This document shows positions 32,100 through 41,589 of a stretch of DNA of 64,000 nt, piece after piece; the stretch's first letter is position 1; each line of letters opens with the position of its first letter. The position numbers were made by a program, and so were the translations under genes. The notes under the pieces were generated by a model. That model was not told the DNA's origin and searched no databases. It was given only the letters and a program-made list of their open reading frames with translations. Location: NCBI GenBank assembly GCA_016584305.1, contig JACEEZ010010165.1, positions 47,253 to 111,252 on the forward strand, written 5' to 3'. The DNA is from Chionoecetes opilio. Lineage: Eukaryota > Arthropoda > Malacostraca > Decapoda > Majidae.

Positions 32100-33232
32100 A
32101 TGGAGCGCCGTAACTGTGTGAATGCATCGGACAGTTTTTTTTACATATGTGGAATTTTTACCCCTGACAGTCTGAAGAAACCTCTTACAAAGAATGTTAA
32201 AGCAGCTTATCTGCATTACTTCAAGTGCCGTATAGGTGATCAAGATAAGAAGTGGGCCCCTCACGTAGCATGCAACCCCTGTGTGAACCACTTGAATGAA
32301 TGGATGCGTGGCAAACGGCCATCAGGCATGGCATTCGGCATCCCAATGGTTTGGCGTGAACAAAAGGATCACAGTACTGACTGCTACTTCTGCCTCACTA
32401 ACATCAAAGGATATTCAGTAAAAACGCGAGCTAAAATCAGGTATCCTGACGTACCTTCTGCCATCAGGCCTGTGCCACATGGTCCTGATCTCCCAGTTCC
32501 AAATGTTCCAATTGCAAGTGCTATAAGTGAATCAGATTCGAACGAGGAGGATAATCCCATGGATAAAGACTTTCAAGAAATGGCAGACAACAGAGAGCCC
32601 AAATTCATCAGTCAGGAAATGCTACATGACCTTGCTAGGGACCTAGATCTACCCAAGGAGAAAAGTGAAGTCCTTGGATCTCGTCTCAAGGAATGGAATT
32701 TGCTACAAGAAGGAGTTCTCATCACCACGTTTCGTCGTAGACATAAAGAACTTTCAAGCTTCTTCAAGATGGAACATAAGCTCTGTTACTGCTTTGATGT
32801 TGACACACTCATGGAACAACTTTGTGAGTCTCACACTTATGATAAGAGTGAGTGGCGGCTGTTCATAGATTCAGGAAAAAACACGCTAAAGGCTGTTCTT
32901 CTGCATAAAGGAAATAAGCTTCCGAGTGTTCCAATTGCGCATGGCCATGAAATGAGTGAAACTTATGAAACCATGAAGACTTTGTTATCTGCTGTTAAAT
33001 ATGAAGAACATCAGTGGAATCTGTGTGGGGACCTGAAGGTAATCTCCTTGCTTCTAGGACTCCAGTTAGGTTACACTAAGCACATGTGTTTTCTTTGTTT
33101 GTGGGACTCTAGAGCGGACAGCAAACATTACAAACAAAAGGAATGGCCAGCACGACCGAAAGACTCACCTGGCAGGTTCAACTGTATGTACAAACCTCTT
33201 GTTGACAGTGAAAAAGGTGTATATATAAAGTA
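32100..33232 (+). CDS. Uncharacterised multi-copy arthropod/cnidarian-type protein, probably transposon-derived, truncated
   Basis: From ATG 32100 the frame gives 377 residues. The N-terminal 110 residues are Cys/His-rich (FFYICG, APHVACNPC, DHSTDCYFCLTNIKGYS), suggesting a zinc-binding domain. A short acidic linker (SESDSNEEDNPMDKD) follows. The C-terminal half has LFIDSGKNTLKAVLLHKGNK and WNLCGDLKVISLLLGLQLGY then MCFLCLWDSR: two aspartates on predicted strands, like an RNase-H/DDE fold. I recall a large, unnamed family with this layout in arthropod and hydra proteomes, where the protein continues past this point. Here the frame ends soon after VDSEKG. AAAAAG|GTGTAT at 33217 could be a splice donor, or the copy is truncated. 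Function unknown. Confidence 0.75.
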
Positions 33233-33432
33233 AAAATTTACTGTGATTTGGCATATTTTCGGATATTTCCAAGATGTGGCACATTTTCGGATATATTTGG
33301 AACATAATTTAAGTATATTTTTTGCCAGATATGTACATTAGGTCCTAATAAAGCCGCAGGCACCACCAGAATTTAATTACGAGTAATATATATTAACGTG
33401 GGGGGATTGTTTCGATTAATTATATAATTATA

Positions 33433-33539
33433 CACACAAACCTCGATTTCCCGGACCTCGATTTCCCGGATATCGGATTTGCCGGACAAAATCCGAGGTC
33501 CGGTGAAAAATAATTATGTCAGTCTCGGACAATTTTTTT

Positions 33540-33576
<37 letters not shown>

Positions 33577-34498
33577 CCGTTGAAATCCTGGTTCCTGTTC
33601 GTAAATTGACCAAGTTGGTCCGGGGTCCGAGCGTCTCCTGTCACCCCTGGTCAATGTCCGCGCCTCCCGCCAGGTGGCAGCATGCTCAGCGTTCGTATTG
33701 TTTACATTTGGGCACACAACATTCACGGTTCACCTGCACAGCCTCCGTCAGTCACCTGACTCCCACTGCCCTGGTGCAGGAACGTCTCTTGGACTATTGA
33801 ACACTTTCTGCTGCCATCCCGCCAGGTGGCAGCATGCTCAGCGGTCGTATTGTTTACATTTGGGCACACACATTCACGGTTCACCTGCACAGCCTCCGTC
33901 AGTCACCTGACTCCCACTGCCCTGGTGCAGGAACGTCTCTTGAGACTATTGAACACTTTCTGCTGCCTCCCGCCAGGTGGCAGCATGCTCAGCGGTCGTA
34001 TTGTTTACATTTGGGCACACAACATTCACGGTTCACCTGCACAGCCTCCGTCAGTCCCCTGACTCCCACTGCCCCTGGTGCAAGAACATTTCTGAGACTA
34101 TTGAACACTTTCTGCTGCCTCCCGCCAGGTGGCAGCATGCTCAGCGATCGTATTGTTTACATTTGGGCACACGACACTCACGGTTCACCTGCACAGCCTC
34201 CGTTAGTCCCCTGATCCCCACTGCCCCTGGTGCAGGAACGTCTCTTGAGACTATTGAACACTTTCTGCTGCCTCCCGCCAGGTGGCTGCATGCTCAGCGG
34301 ACGTAAAAGTCCGCGGCGGGGTAGTTGATATTGGCGGTTGCCGGACAGTAAATACTAGAGTAGGATAAACGTCCGGGGGTGGGTAATGGCATCGTATTTT
34401 TTTTTTTTTTTTTTTTTTTTAAATTTGCGATTCCCGGACTTTTGCGGTTCCCGGACCAGTGCTCCCCCCTATTAGTCCGGGAAATCGAGGTTTGTGTG
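33433..34498. mobile_element. Tigger/pogo-like non-autonomous transposon with internal minisatellite
   Basis: Inverted termini begin CACACAAACCTCGATTTCCC at 33433 and end with the complement at 34498; TA flanks both sides. The AAACCTCGATTTCCCGGA motif repeats just inside the left end. Two poly(T) tracts (33541-33576, 34399-34421) lie subterminally. The centre is a 151-bp tandem repeat. No transposase. Confidence 0.85.
33660..34310. repeat. 151-bp tandem repeat, about 4.3 copies
   Basis: Each unit runs from CCCGCCAGGTGGCAGCATGC through TTGTTTACATTTGGGCACAC and TTCACCTGCACAGCCTCCGT to GACTATTGAACACTTTCTGC. Small indels distinguish units. ORFs across it are translations of the repeat, not a gene. 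Confidence 0.93.
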
Positions 34499-34512
34499 TA
34501 TATACGTATATA

Positions 34513-35171
34513 CAGGGAGGTCCCGTTATACGAGCATTCAGTATACGAGAATCCGATGATACGAGATGTGTAAATTAGGGTCTATTTTCAATATACGAGA
34601 TCGAAAATCCAATGATACGACATTCAAACTGGGGTGAGTAAAATTATCAAGTTCAAAATACACGCCCTACCACTCCAGGGCTGGACAAAGGGGATTTGGT
34701 TGACCCCAGTGAGGTCAACCCTAGCAAGCCGTGACCTGAAGGGTAATTAAGCATATGGCGCTGCCTGACATTTAGAGGTAATTAGCAGGTGTGCGGCCCC
34801 AATTGGGATCGTACACTACCTTCTCTTGTATCAGGCGGGTCCCCTACAGTACAACGTCTTTTTGCTTGTTATTTTTGTTTTTATTTTATTAATGTGCAGT
34901 TATGTTATTTTGTGTGCTATTTTGTCTTTCAGAATGCTTTCTCTACAGAAAAAGGTAGTGCAGTGTGGGTAATATAGACGCTGTGTGTTTGTTGTGTTTG
35001 CTATAGTATATTTTAGCTTGAAAAAAAAAAAAAAAATCTTTTTTTTTCAATTGATGGGGTCCTGGAACCAAACCTATATTTTACCATTAGTTATGTGTTT
35101 CGTTATACGAGATTTTGCTTTACGAGTATGCCAGGTGGAACCTAACTGCTCGTATCTTCGGGACCTCCCTG
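34513..35171. mobile_element. Second Tigger/pogo-like non-autonomous transposon
   Basis: Termini CAGGGAGGTCCCGTTATACG (34513) and the complement of CAGGGAGGTCCCGAAGATAC (to 35171), each flanked by TA. ATACGAGA motifs recur inside both ends. 659 bp, no transposase. Confidence 0.85.
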
Positions 35172-35319
35172 TAATTATAATAGCTATTAAAATTTAAAAT
35201 GCCGATATTTCAAAAACTATACGTGCTAGAGAAAAAGCAATGCCATTTTTTAAATCAGCAGCAAAAATGCTTTCCAACCCACACACAATGAACTCAGAAC
35301 CATTTTTGGTGTCGACCAG

Positions 35320-35500
35320 TGTAATCTAACCTAACCTCCGCCTCATCAAATCTAACCTAACCTCCTTCAGGGGAGGGTTCCGTCCCCCTCGACCCTCCGG
35401 TAATCTAACCTGACCTCTTAACAGCCCCCTAGACTCCCTCCCACCCCCCGGTAACCTAACAAAATTGTGCCTAACCTCTTAGCGGGGGGGGGGGGGGTTC
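35320..35500. repeat. CCTAA-rich degenerate repeats
   Basis: Three or four copies of TAATCTAACCTAACCTC with intervening C- and G-rich text (35466-35500 is a G-run). Confidence 0.6.
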
Positions 35501-35649
35501 TCGACACTCCGGTCAACATTCTATTGGTGAGGATCGTCAGGTTTACACGTCTCTGGACTCGGAAGAAATCCAATCCATTTTCCCTTGACCTAGGGAATGT
35601 TTACAACACCCCTAACTCACAAACTATGTGGTTGTGACGCATATTACAT

Positions 35650-35975
35650 TATATTAAATACAATACAGGCGATGTAGGAAAAGCTCTTACAGCTAGTAAG
35701 CAGGGTAGAACAAGAAGTAACGGATTTAAGCAGGAAAAGCTTTGATTTAAAAAGGAAATAGGGAGAATCTGGTTCACAAATATGGTGGTGAATGATTGGA
35801 ATGGATTCAGTCGTCAGGTGGTCAATGTGGAGTCTATTGGGGTCTTTAAAAGGAGGCTGGATCTCATGGAGGCATGGCTGGGAATGAAAGGTGGATGTAG
35901 GTAGTGTTAAGTAACAGGAACTACCACGTGTAGGTCTCACAGCCTCTTGTAGCTTCCCTATGTTCTTATGTTCTT
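35650..35975 (+). mobile_element. CR1-like non-LTR retrotransposon, C-terminus and 3' tail
   Basis: The plus frame from about 35760 reads RIWFTNMVVNDWNGFSRQVV, NVESIGVFKRRLDLMEAWLG and stops at TAG 35902. This is the standard FxxRVVxxWNxLPxxVVxAxSxxxFKxxLD end of CR1-group RTs. The 3' UTR ends in repeated ATGTTCTT units. Two tail-only copies exist at 1420-1555 and 61021-61090. Confidence 0.8.
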
Positions 35976-36015
35976 ATATCTCAATGCTTTACTGACCGCA
36001 ACCTTCAGGGGGGTG

Positions 36016-36241
36016 CAGTCAGTTCGTACACAAGTTGTTTCGTACACCAGTAGATTCGTACACCAAAAAGTTGTTTCGTAGTCTATATGAAACCATAGTC
36101 GTTTCGTACACTCAGCTCAGACTTGAACTTGACTACTAGAGTTACGAAACGACACCAGGTATGTACGAAAAAACTCAAAATCAGTGTACGAAACAACTAA
36201 CAAAACCTGGGTACGAAACAACTTGTGTACGAAACTCCCTG
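36016..36241. mobile_element. MITE with GTACGAAAC-rich termini
   Basis: Left CAGTCAGTTCGTACACAAG and right CTTGTGTACGAAACTCCCTG are imperfect inverted ends of about 30 bp, continuing as GTTGTTTCGTAC. The motif TTTCGTACAC or its complement occurs about ten times in 226 bp. Confidence 0.75.
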
Positions 36242-36341
36242 TAACCCTTTCAGGTGGCGTGAAGTTTGAGTGTTATTTATTAGTGTCAAACCCGTGATTG
36301 TGAGCTGTTGGTATCTGTTGGTATCTCGGCGCCCCAATAGT

Positions 36342-36345
36342 AATA

Positions 36346-36386
<41 letters not shown>

Positions 36387-36390
36387 TGTA
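36342..36390. repeat. (AAT)n microsatellite
   Basis: Uninterrupted AAT/TAA units; a shorter run is at 36500-36522. Frames on both strands here are translations of the repeat. Confidence 0.95.
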
Positions 36391-36721
36391 TTCTCACCCG
36401 AAGGCATATAAGAAAAACAAAAAATAATATTATGGACGAGGGAATGAACTTAAGTACTAAAGCAAATAATTGGTAATAGCTATAGACCTCTATAGTAATA
36501 ATAATAATAATAATAATTTTAATATCACCCGGAGGCATACAGGCAAAAAAGCAACAACAACAAGACAAAGAGTTAAGTGAAGTACTACTAGTAATAATAG
36601 TGTTGTGATGATAACTTATGCAATATAGATTTTGATGTGCGGGTATTATGTATTTATTGATAGGTTTTTTATATTATGATGACGGTATTTTGGTACTTTC
36701 AACCAGTCATTGAGTAAGAGG

Positions 36722-36933
36722 TTAACCCCTTCACGCCCAGATCTTTCCTTGGCTATATAAAATTGTCTGTTGTTAGCCATAAAATTACAAAAAGTCACTG
36801 AATATACCAAATTAGTTAGTGGACAATGATACTAAACAGGTCATAGCTATAAAATATTGCTTATAGTCACTACAAATCGTCTAATGGTACACAAATTAAA
36901 ATGGAAATTATGTTCTGGGCCTCAAGGGGTTAA
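36722..36933. mobile_element. TTAA-flanked MITE, piggyBac-like, copy 2
   Basis: Reverse orientation of 1586-1799: starts TTAACCCCTTCACGCCCAGA and ends CCTCAAGGGGTTAA. Both outer tetranucleotides are TTAA. Confidence 0.85.
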
Positions 36934-36984
36934 GCTGATGTATCCCTCTCTCCAAACATTTAGTGATAAGTTTTGACAAAGTCA

Positions 36985-37269
36985 GTGCCAGATTATTTGA
37001 TCAAGTCATCCAAACCCATCATGGAAGCTATTGTCTGCTTTGGAAGTACACAGTCTGTTCTTTATTCACCCTGTCAAGCTCCTCTCACTGTCCAACATGT
37101 CCTAATATCCTGCCCCCATCTTACTCCTGACAATTCCAGTTCCTTCCCTCGTTTGTCCTCCCTTTCCCGACCTCCCTGTCATGCGGACATTCTCCCGGAA
37201 TCTCCCTCCTTCTCCCTGGAAAATTTAACCTCCTTCCTCCGACAAATCCACATCCTACATCTGATCTAA
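36985..37269 (+). pseudogene. Non-LTR retrotransposon RNase-H-tail fragment (Cys-His motif)
   Basis: The frame reads CQAPLTVQHVLISCPHLTPD followed by a stretch to FLRQIHILHLI. The C-x-x-x-x-T-x-x-H-x-L-x-x-CP pattern is the C-terminal Cys-His motif of I, R1 and Jockey-type elements that carry RNase H. Both ends are truncated; the poly(T) of the neighbouring Jockey-like copy follows immediately. Confidence 0.65.
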
Positions 37270-37272
37270 CCA

Positions 37273-38693
37273 CTTTTTTTTTTTTTTTTTTTAACATCAC
37301 AAAGGACTGGCCAAGGGCACAACAAAAATGGGTAACACAAAGCCCGCTTAGTTGCCAGTCCCTATAAAGAAGACAGTAAGAGAATAAAATAAAAAAGAGG
37401 GGTGAGCCAATTTAGTTCGGGAGGTGTCGTGTTACTCTTCTTTTGAAAAGATTTAAGTCATAGGAAAGTGGAAAAATAGAAACAGGAAGAGAGTTCCAGA
37501 GTTTACCAGTGAAAGGGATGAAAGAGTAAAGATACTGATTAACTCTTGCATTAGGAAGATGGACAGAATAGGGATGAGAATGAGTAGAAAGTCTTGTGCA
37601 GCGAGGCCGCGGAGGAGGGGGAGGAATGCAGTTAGCAAGTTCAGAAGAGCAGTGAGCATGAAAATAACGGTAGAAGAGAGCAAGAGAAGCAACATTGCGG
37701 TGGTGATTTAAAGATTGAAGATAGTCAGTCAGAGGAGAGGAGTTGATGAAACGAAAAGCTTTTGACTCAACCCTGTTTAGGAGAGCTGTATGAGTGGATC
37801 CTCCCCAAACATGTGAGACATACTCCATACATGGGCGGATAAGGCCCCTGTAGAAAGCAAGCAATTGGGAGGGAGAAAAAAAAGGACGCAGACGCCACAG
37901 CATACCTAACTTCTTAGAAGCTGTTTTAGCAAGAGATGAGAAGTGAGATTTCCAGTTCAGATTTTTAGTAAAGGATAGTCCTAGAATGTTCATTGTAGAA
38001 GAAGGAGACAGTTGAGTGTCATTGAAGAAGAGGGGATAGTTATCTGGTAGGTTTTGTCGAGTAGATAGGTAAATAAATTGGTTTTTTGAGGCATTGAACA
38101 AAACAAGGTTTGCTTTGCCCCAATCAGAAATTATAGAAAGATCAGAAGTTAGGCGCTCGGTGGCATCTCTCCGTGAATCACTTAGTTCCTGTTGAGTTGG
38201 ACGTCTAATAAACGACGTTGAAAAATGCAGGGTAGAATCATCAGCGTAGGAGTGGATAGGGCTTTGAGTTAGACTTAGAAGATCATTAATGAATAATAGA
38301 AAGAGAGTGGGTGATAGGACAGAACCCTGGGGAACACCACTATTGATAAATTTAGGAGAAGAACAATGTCCGTCTACAGTAGCTGCAATAGAACGGTTTG
38401 AAAGGAAACTTAAGATGAAGGTACAGAGAGAAGGATAGAAACCGAATGAGGGTAGTTTGGAAATTAAAGATTGCCAGACTCAATCAAAAGCTTTTGATAT
38501 GTCAAGGGCAACAGCAAAAGTTTCACCGAAACCCCTAAAGGAGGATGACCAAGATTCAGTTAGGAAAGCTAGAAGATCGCCAGTAGATCGCCCTTTACGG
38601 AAACCGTACTGACGATCAGATAGAAGATTGTGAGCAGATAGATGCTTAAGAATCTTCTTATTAATTTATAGATTCAAAAACTTTAGAAAAGCC
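37273..38693 (-). mobile_element. Jockey-like non-LTR retrotransposon, second copy, 5'-truncated
   Basis: Very similar to 3717-5130 in sequence and order, including the same 3' UTR after the poly(T) (ACATCACAAAGGACTGGCC). It breaks off at about 38693. Compared with copy 1, small indels differ (for example near 38480). Insertion is in opposite sense to the neighbouring plus-strand fragments. Confidence 0.9.
37412..38101 (-). pseudogene. Jockey-like RT C-terminal domain, unbroken in this copy
   Basis: 229 residues without stop: [20 protein letters not shown] at the start, [57 protein letters not shown] and an end at [11 protein letters not shown]. It shows what the frameshifted copy at 3852-4542 once encoded. 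Without the RT palm it cannot act alone. Confidence 0.85.
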
Positions 38694-38699
38694 GGAAGC

Positions 38700-38858
38700 C
38701 CCCCACCCCCCTGCGGTAACATTCCGTTCTTTCCCTTCCCTCACCGTTTCGCTATTTCTCTTAACCCCTCCCCTTTTTATGCTTTGCCATAGTGCCATAT
38801 GACCTCTGATGTCTGGCACATTCACCTTTTTGGCTTTAAAATAATCAATCAATCACGT
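38700..38858 (+). mobile_element. RTE-like 3' UTR and tail
   Basis: Sequence through TATGCTTTGCCATAGTGCCA, GATGTCTGGCACATT and GGCTTTAAAATAATCAATCA, ending in an AATC-type repeat like the complement of 12735. I recall this kind of 3' end from crustacean RTE elements. Coding part absent. Confidence 0.55.
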
Positions 38859-38967
38859 GGTGGTCAGGGTATGTGGAAGTGCCCGTACAAATGTCACATT
38901 ATTTGAATGGGATATTTGGATGAGTCTTGTGTAATACTGGTGAATGGTGAGGCTGTGTTGTAGTAGT

Positions 38968-39072
38968 TGTGTGAGGCAGGAGGCAGGGTGTGGAGGCGGG
39001 AGGCAGGGTGTGTGAGGCAGGAGGCAGGGTGTGGGAGGCAGGAGGCAGGGTGGGGGAGGCAGGAGGCAGGTG
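38968..39072. repeat. 20-bp minisatellite
   Basis: About five units of GTGTGGGAGGCAGGAGGCAG with variants. Confidence 0.9.
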
Positions 39073-39085
39073 TGTACAGTGTGTG

Positions 39086-39310
39086 GTGACTGTGACCACT
39101 GTTGCAGGTGCTGAGATCACAGTCCCAGCTGGCTCTCTGTGTCCTGACTGTGACCACTGTTGCAGGTGCTGAGATCACAGTCCAAGCTGGCTCTCTGTGT
39201 CCTGACTGTGACCACTGTTGCAGGTGCTGATATCACACTCCCAGCTGGCTCTCTGTGTCCTGACTGTGACCACTGTTGCAGGTGGTGAGGTCACACTCCC
39301 AGCTGGGTTT
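39086..39310. repeat. 58-bp tandem repeat, four copies, each with a splice-acceptor-like site
   Basis: The unit contains CTGTGACCACTGTTGCAG|GTGCTGAG and CAGCTGGCTCTCTGTGTC. It lies directly upstream of the zinc-finger ORF, so it may be duplicated intron-exon border sequence. Confidence 0.85.
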
Positions 39311-39371
39311 CTGCTCCATACTAAGGCATCTCGTGCCGGCATCCCTAAAGCTTCCTGCAGGACCGGCCACC

Positions 39372-40492
39372 ATGTGTTGCTGCCGCGAGTATTGCTGCGC
39401 TGGGGGTTTGTGGCAGGAGGCAGCAGCACCACCAGTGGCCGGGAGCAGCAGCAGCAGTCTGCCTCAGCTGTGGGGAGGCGCAGGGGAGGGCAAGAATCAC
39501 CTGGAGGCAGCAGCTCAGGCCAAAAAAGGGAAAGAGGCAGTTTTGCTCACATGTACTAAATCATTCAGATACAAGAGTCTGCTTGAGAGACATTTCCTGA
39601 CACACAGTGGTGTCAAGGATTATGAATGTATAGAGTGGGGGAAAATTTTTTTAAATTTGTATGTCTCATCTCAACCAACACACCCTGACACACAGTGGTG
39701 TCAAGAATCATCAATGTCTGGAGTGTGGGAAAAGATTTACTCAGAATTTTTGGGCCTCACCCGACACACCCTGACACACAGTGGGTTTAAAATTCACCAA
39801 TGCCCTGGTTTTTGGGAAAAAGTTTTACTCGCAAGTCTGTCCTCACCACGCACGCCTTGACACACAGTGGTTTGAGGGAGTTCAAATGTGATGTTTTTTT
39901 GGCAAGTTTTTTCAAGACAAAGAGGGATATTGCCAGCCACGTGAAGATTCACATGAAGCACTTGTGCAACCTGAGTACAAACATTTGGTGACAAGAATCA
40001 CCAATGTCTGGAGTGTGGGAAAAGATTTACTCAGAATGTGCCTCACCACACACACCCTGACACACAGTGGTGTTAAAAATTATGAATGTGTGGAGTGTGG
40101 GAAAAAAATTTATTCAGAAGTTCTGTCCTCACCACACACACCCTGACACACAGTGTGTTAAAAATTATGAATGTGTGGAGTTGGGAAAGATTTACTCAGA
40201 AGTCTGTCCTCACCACACCAAACCCGGGACACACAGTGGTGTTAAAAATCACCAATGTCTGGAGGTGTGGGCAAAGATTTACTCAGAAGTCTAACCTCAC
40301 CCAACACTCCCTGACACACAGTGGGAAAATAAGAAATATCAATGTCTGGAGTGTGGGAAAAGATTACTCAGAAGTTTACCCTCACCATACACGCCTTGAG
40401 ACACGTGGTTTGAGGGAGTTAAAATGTGATTTTTGTAAGAAGTGTTTCAAAACAAGAATGATATTGCCCAGCACATGAAGATCCACTTTTGA
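39372..40492 (+). pseudogene. C2H2 zinc-finger protein gene, many frameshifts
   Basis: The ATG at 39372 has a strong context (GCCACCATG). The N-terminal part is Ala/Ser-rich without a known domain. Fingers begin near 39542 (CTKSFRYKSLLERHFLTHSG) and continue as repeated HTLTHSGVKNYECVECGKK-type units. Two blocks are visible, 39542-39960 and 39990-40492, each ending in a variant finger (REFKCD...FKTKRDIASHVKIH, then LKCDFCKKCFKTR). About ten fingers in all. Frames change every one to three fingers, mostly by one-base indels in A, G or T runs, so this may be a real gene seen through poor sequence, or a pseudogene. Zinc-finger arrays bind DNA; the target is unknown. Confidence 0.8.
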
Positions 40493-41432
40493 GGGTGGTG
40501 TGTTGTGGGACAAGTGTGGTGGTAGGCGTGTGGCAATTGGTTGGTGGGGGTTTGGTGGACAGTGTGTTACATGTGTGGTGGTAGGCGTGTGGCAATGTGT
40601 GGTGGTGGTGGTGGACATTGTGTTACATGTGTGGTGGCAGGAGTGTGGCAATGGGTGGTGGTGGTGGTGGACAGTGTGGTTACATGTGTGGTGCCCGTCA
40701 GGGTGGCAAGGGTTTGGTAGAGACGTGAGTTCGCAATGTGCAGCGTCCCTGTGCATTCGGTCAGCGGTTCGAGTCCGCCTAATTCTTTGCTGACGTGCGG
40801 CGGCTTTGTATAGTCAAAAACCCTTGTAGTTTGGTACTTGCAAAGTGTCTGGGTAGGATGAAAATCTTTCTTATCTTACATGTGGGGTGGCAGGAGTGTG
40901 GCAATGGGTGGTGGTGGTGGTGGACAGTGTTTTATATGTGTGGTGGTAGGAGTGTGGAAATGGGTTGTGGTGGTGGTGGACAGTGCGTTACATGTGTGGT
41001 GGCAGGAGTGTGGGCAATGGGTGGTGGTGGTGGTGGACAGTGTTCCCTGTGTGGTGGCAGGAGTGTGGCAATGGTGGTGGTGGTGGTGGACAGTGCTTTA
41101 CATGTGTGGGGGCAGGAGTGTGGCAATGGGTGGTGGTGGTGGGACAGTGCGTTACATGTGTGGGGGCAGGAGTGTGGCAAGGGGGTGGGGTGGTGGACCA
41201 GAGTGTTACATGTGTGGTGGCAGGAGTGTGGCAATGGGTGGTGGTGGTGGACACAGTGTTACATGTGTGGTGGCAGGAGTGTGGCAAGGGGGTGGTGGTG
41301 GTGGTGGACAGAGTGTTACATGTGGGGTGGCAGGAGTGGGGCAATGGGGGGTTTGGTGGTAGGGGACACAGTTTTTACATGTGGGGGTGGCAGGAGTGTG
41401 GCAATGGGTGGGGGACAGTGTTACATATAATA
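40493..41432. repeat. About 57-bp minisatellite, interrupted by a SINE
   Basis: Units of GTGGTGGCAGGAGTGTGGCA, ATGGGTGGTGGTGGTGGTGG, ACAGTGTTACAT. About 13 units, two or three before and ten after the SINE. Long Gly/Trp/Val ORFs on plus and His/Thr/Pro ORFs on minus are translations of the repeat. Confidence 0.93.
40690..40877 (+). mobile_element. tRNA-derived SINE inserted in the minisatellite
   Basis: Contains a B-box match GGTTCGAGTCC at 40766-40776 and a weak A-box upstream. The tail TACTTGCAAAGTGTCTGGGT then AGGATGAAAATC and CTTATCTTA matches 14940-14995. The repeat array resumes right after. Confidence 0.65.
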
Positions 41433-41589
41433 TTTTGCTTAATTGTGATATAATAAGTGTATGAAATTAACACCTTTGCCCGTCTCATTTCCTGGTTTTT
41501 GTATCATATGTTTAGTCTTTGATAGCTGTAATCCGCACCGGGGCGGCACATTTTGTTTTGTAAGCAGTATCTCGCCTGTGAGGTTTCAG

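Noticed and set aside
33514..34306. Lys-run and repeated MAACSA-type ORFs
   Set aside because: Products of poly(T)/poly(A) and the 151-bp tandem repeat.
36197..36568. Leu-run ORF
   Set aside because: Reading of the (AAT)n microsatellite complement.
40795..41453. Long Gly/Trp/Val-rich ORFs on plus and His/Pro-rich ORFs on minus
   Set aside because: They are six-frame readings of the 57-bp minisatellite.
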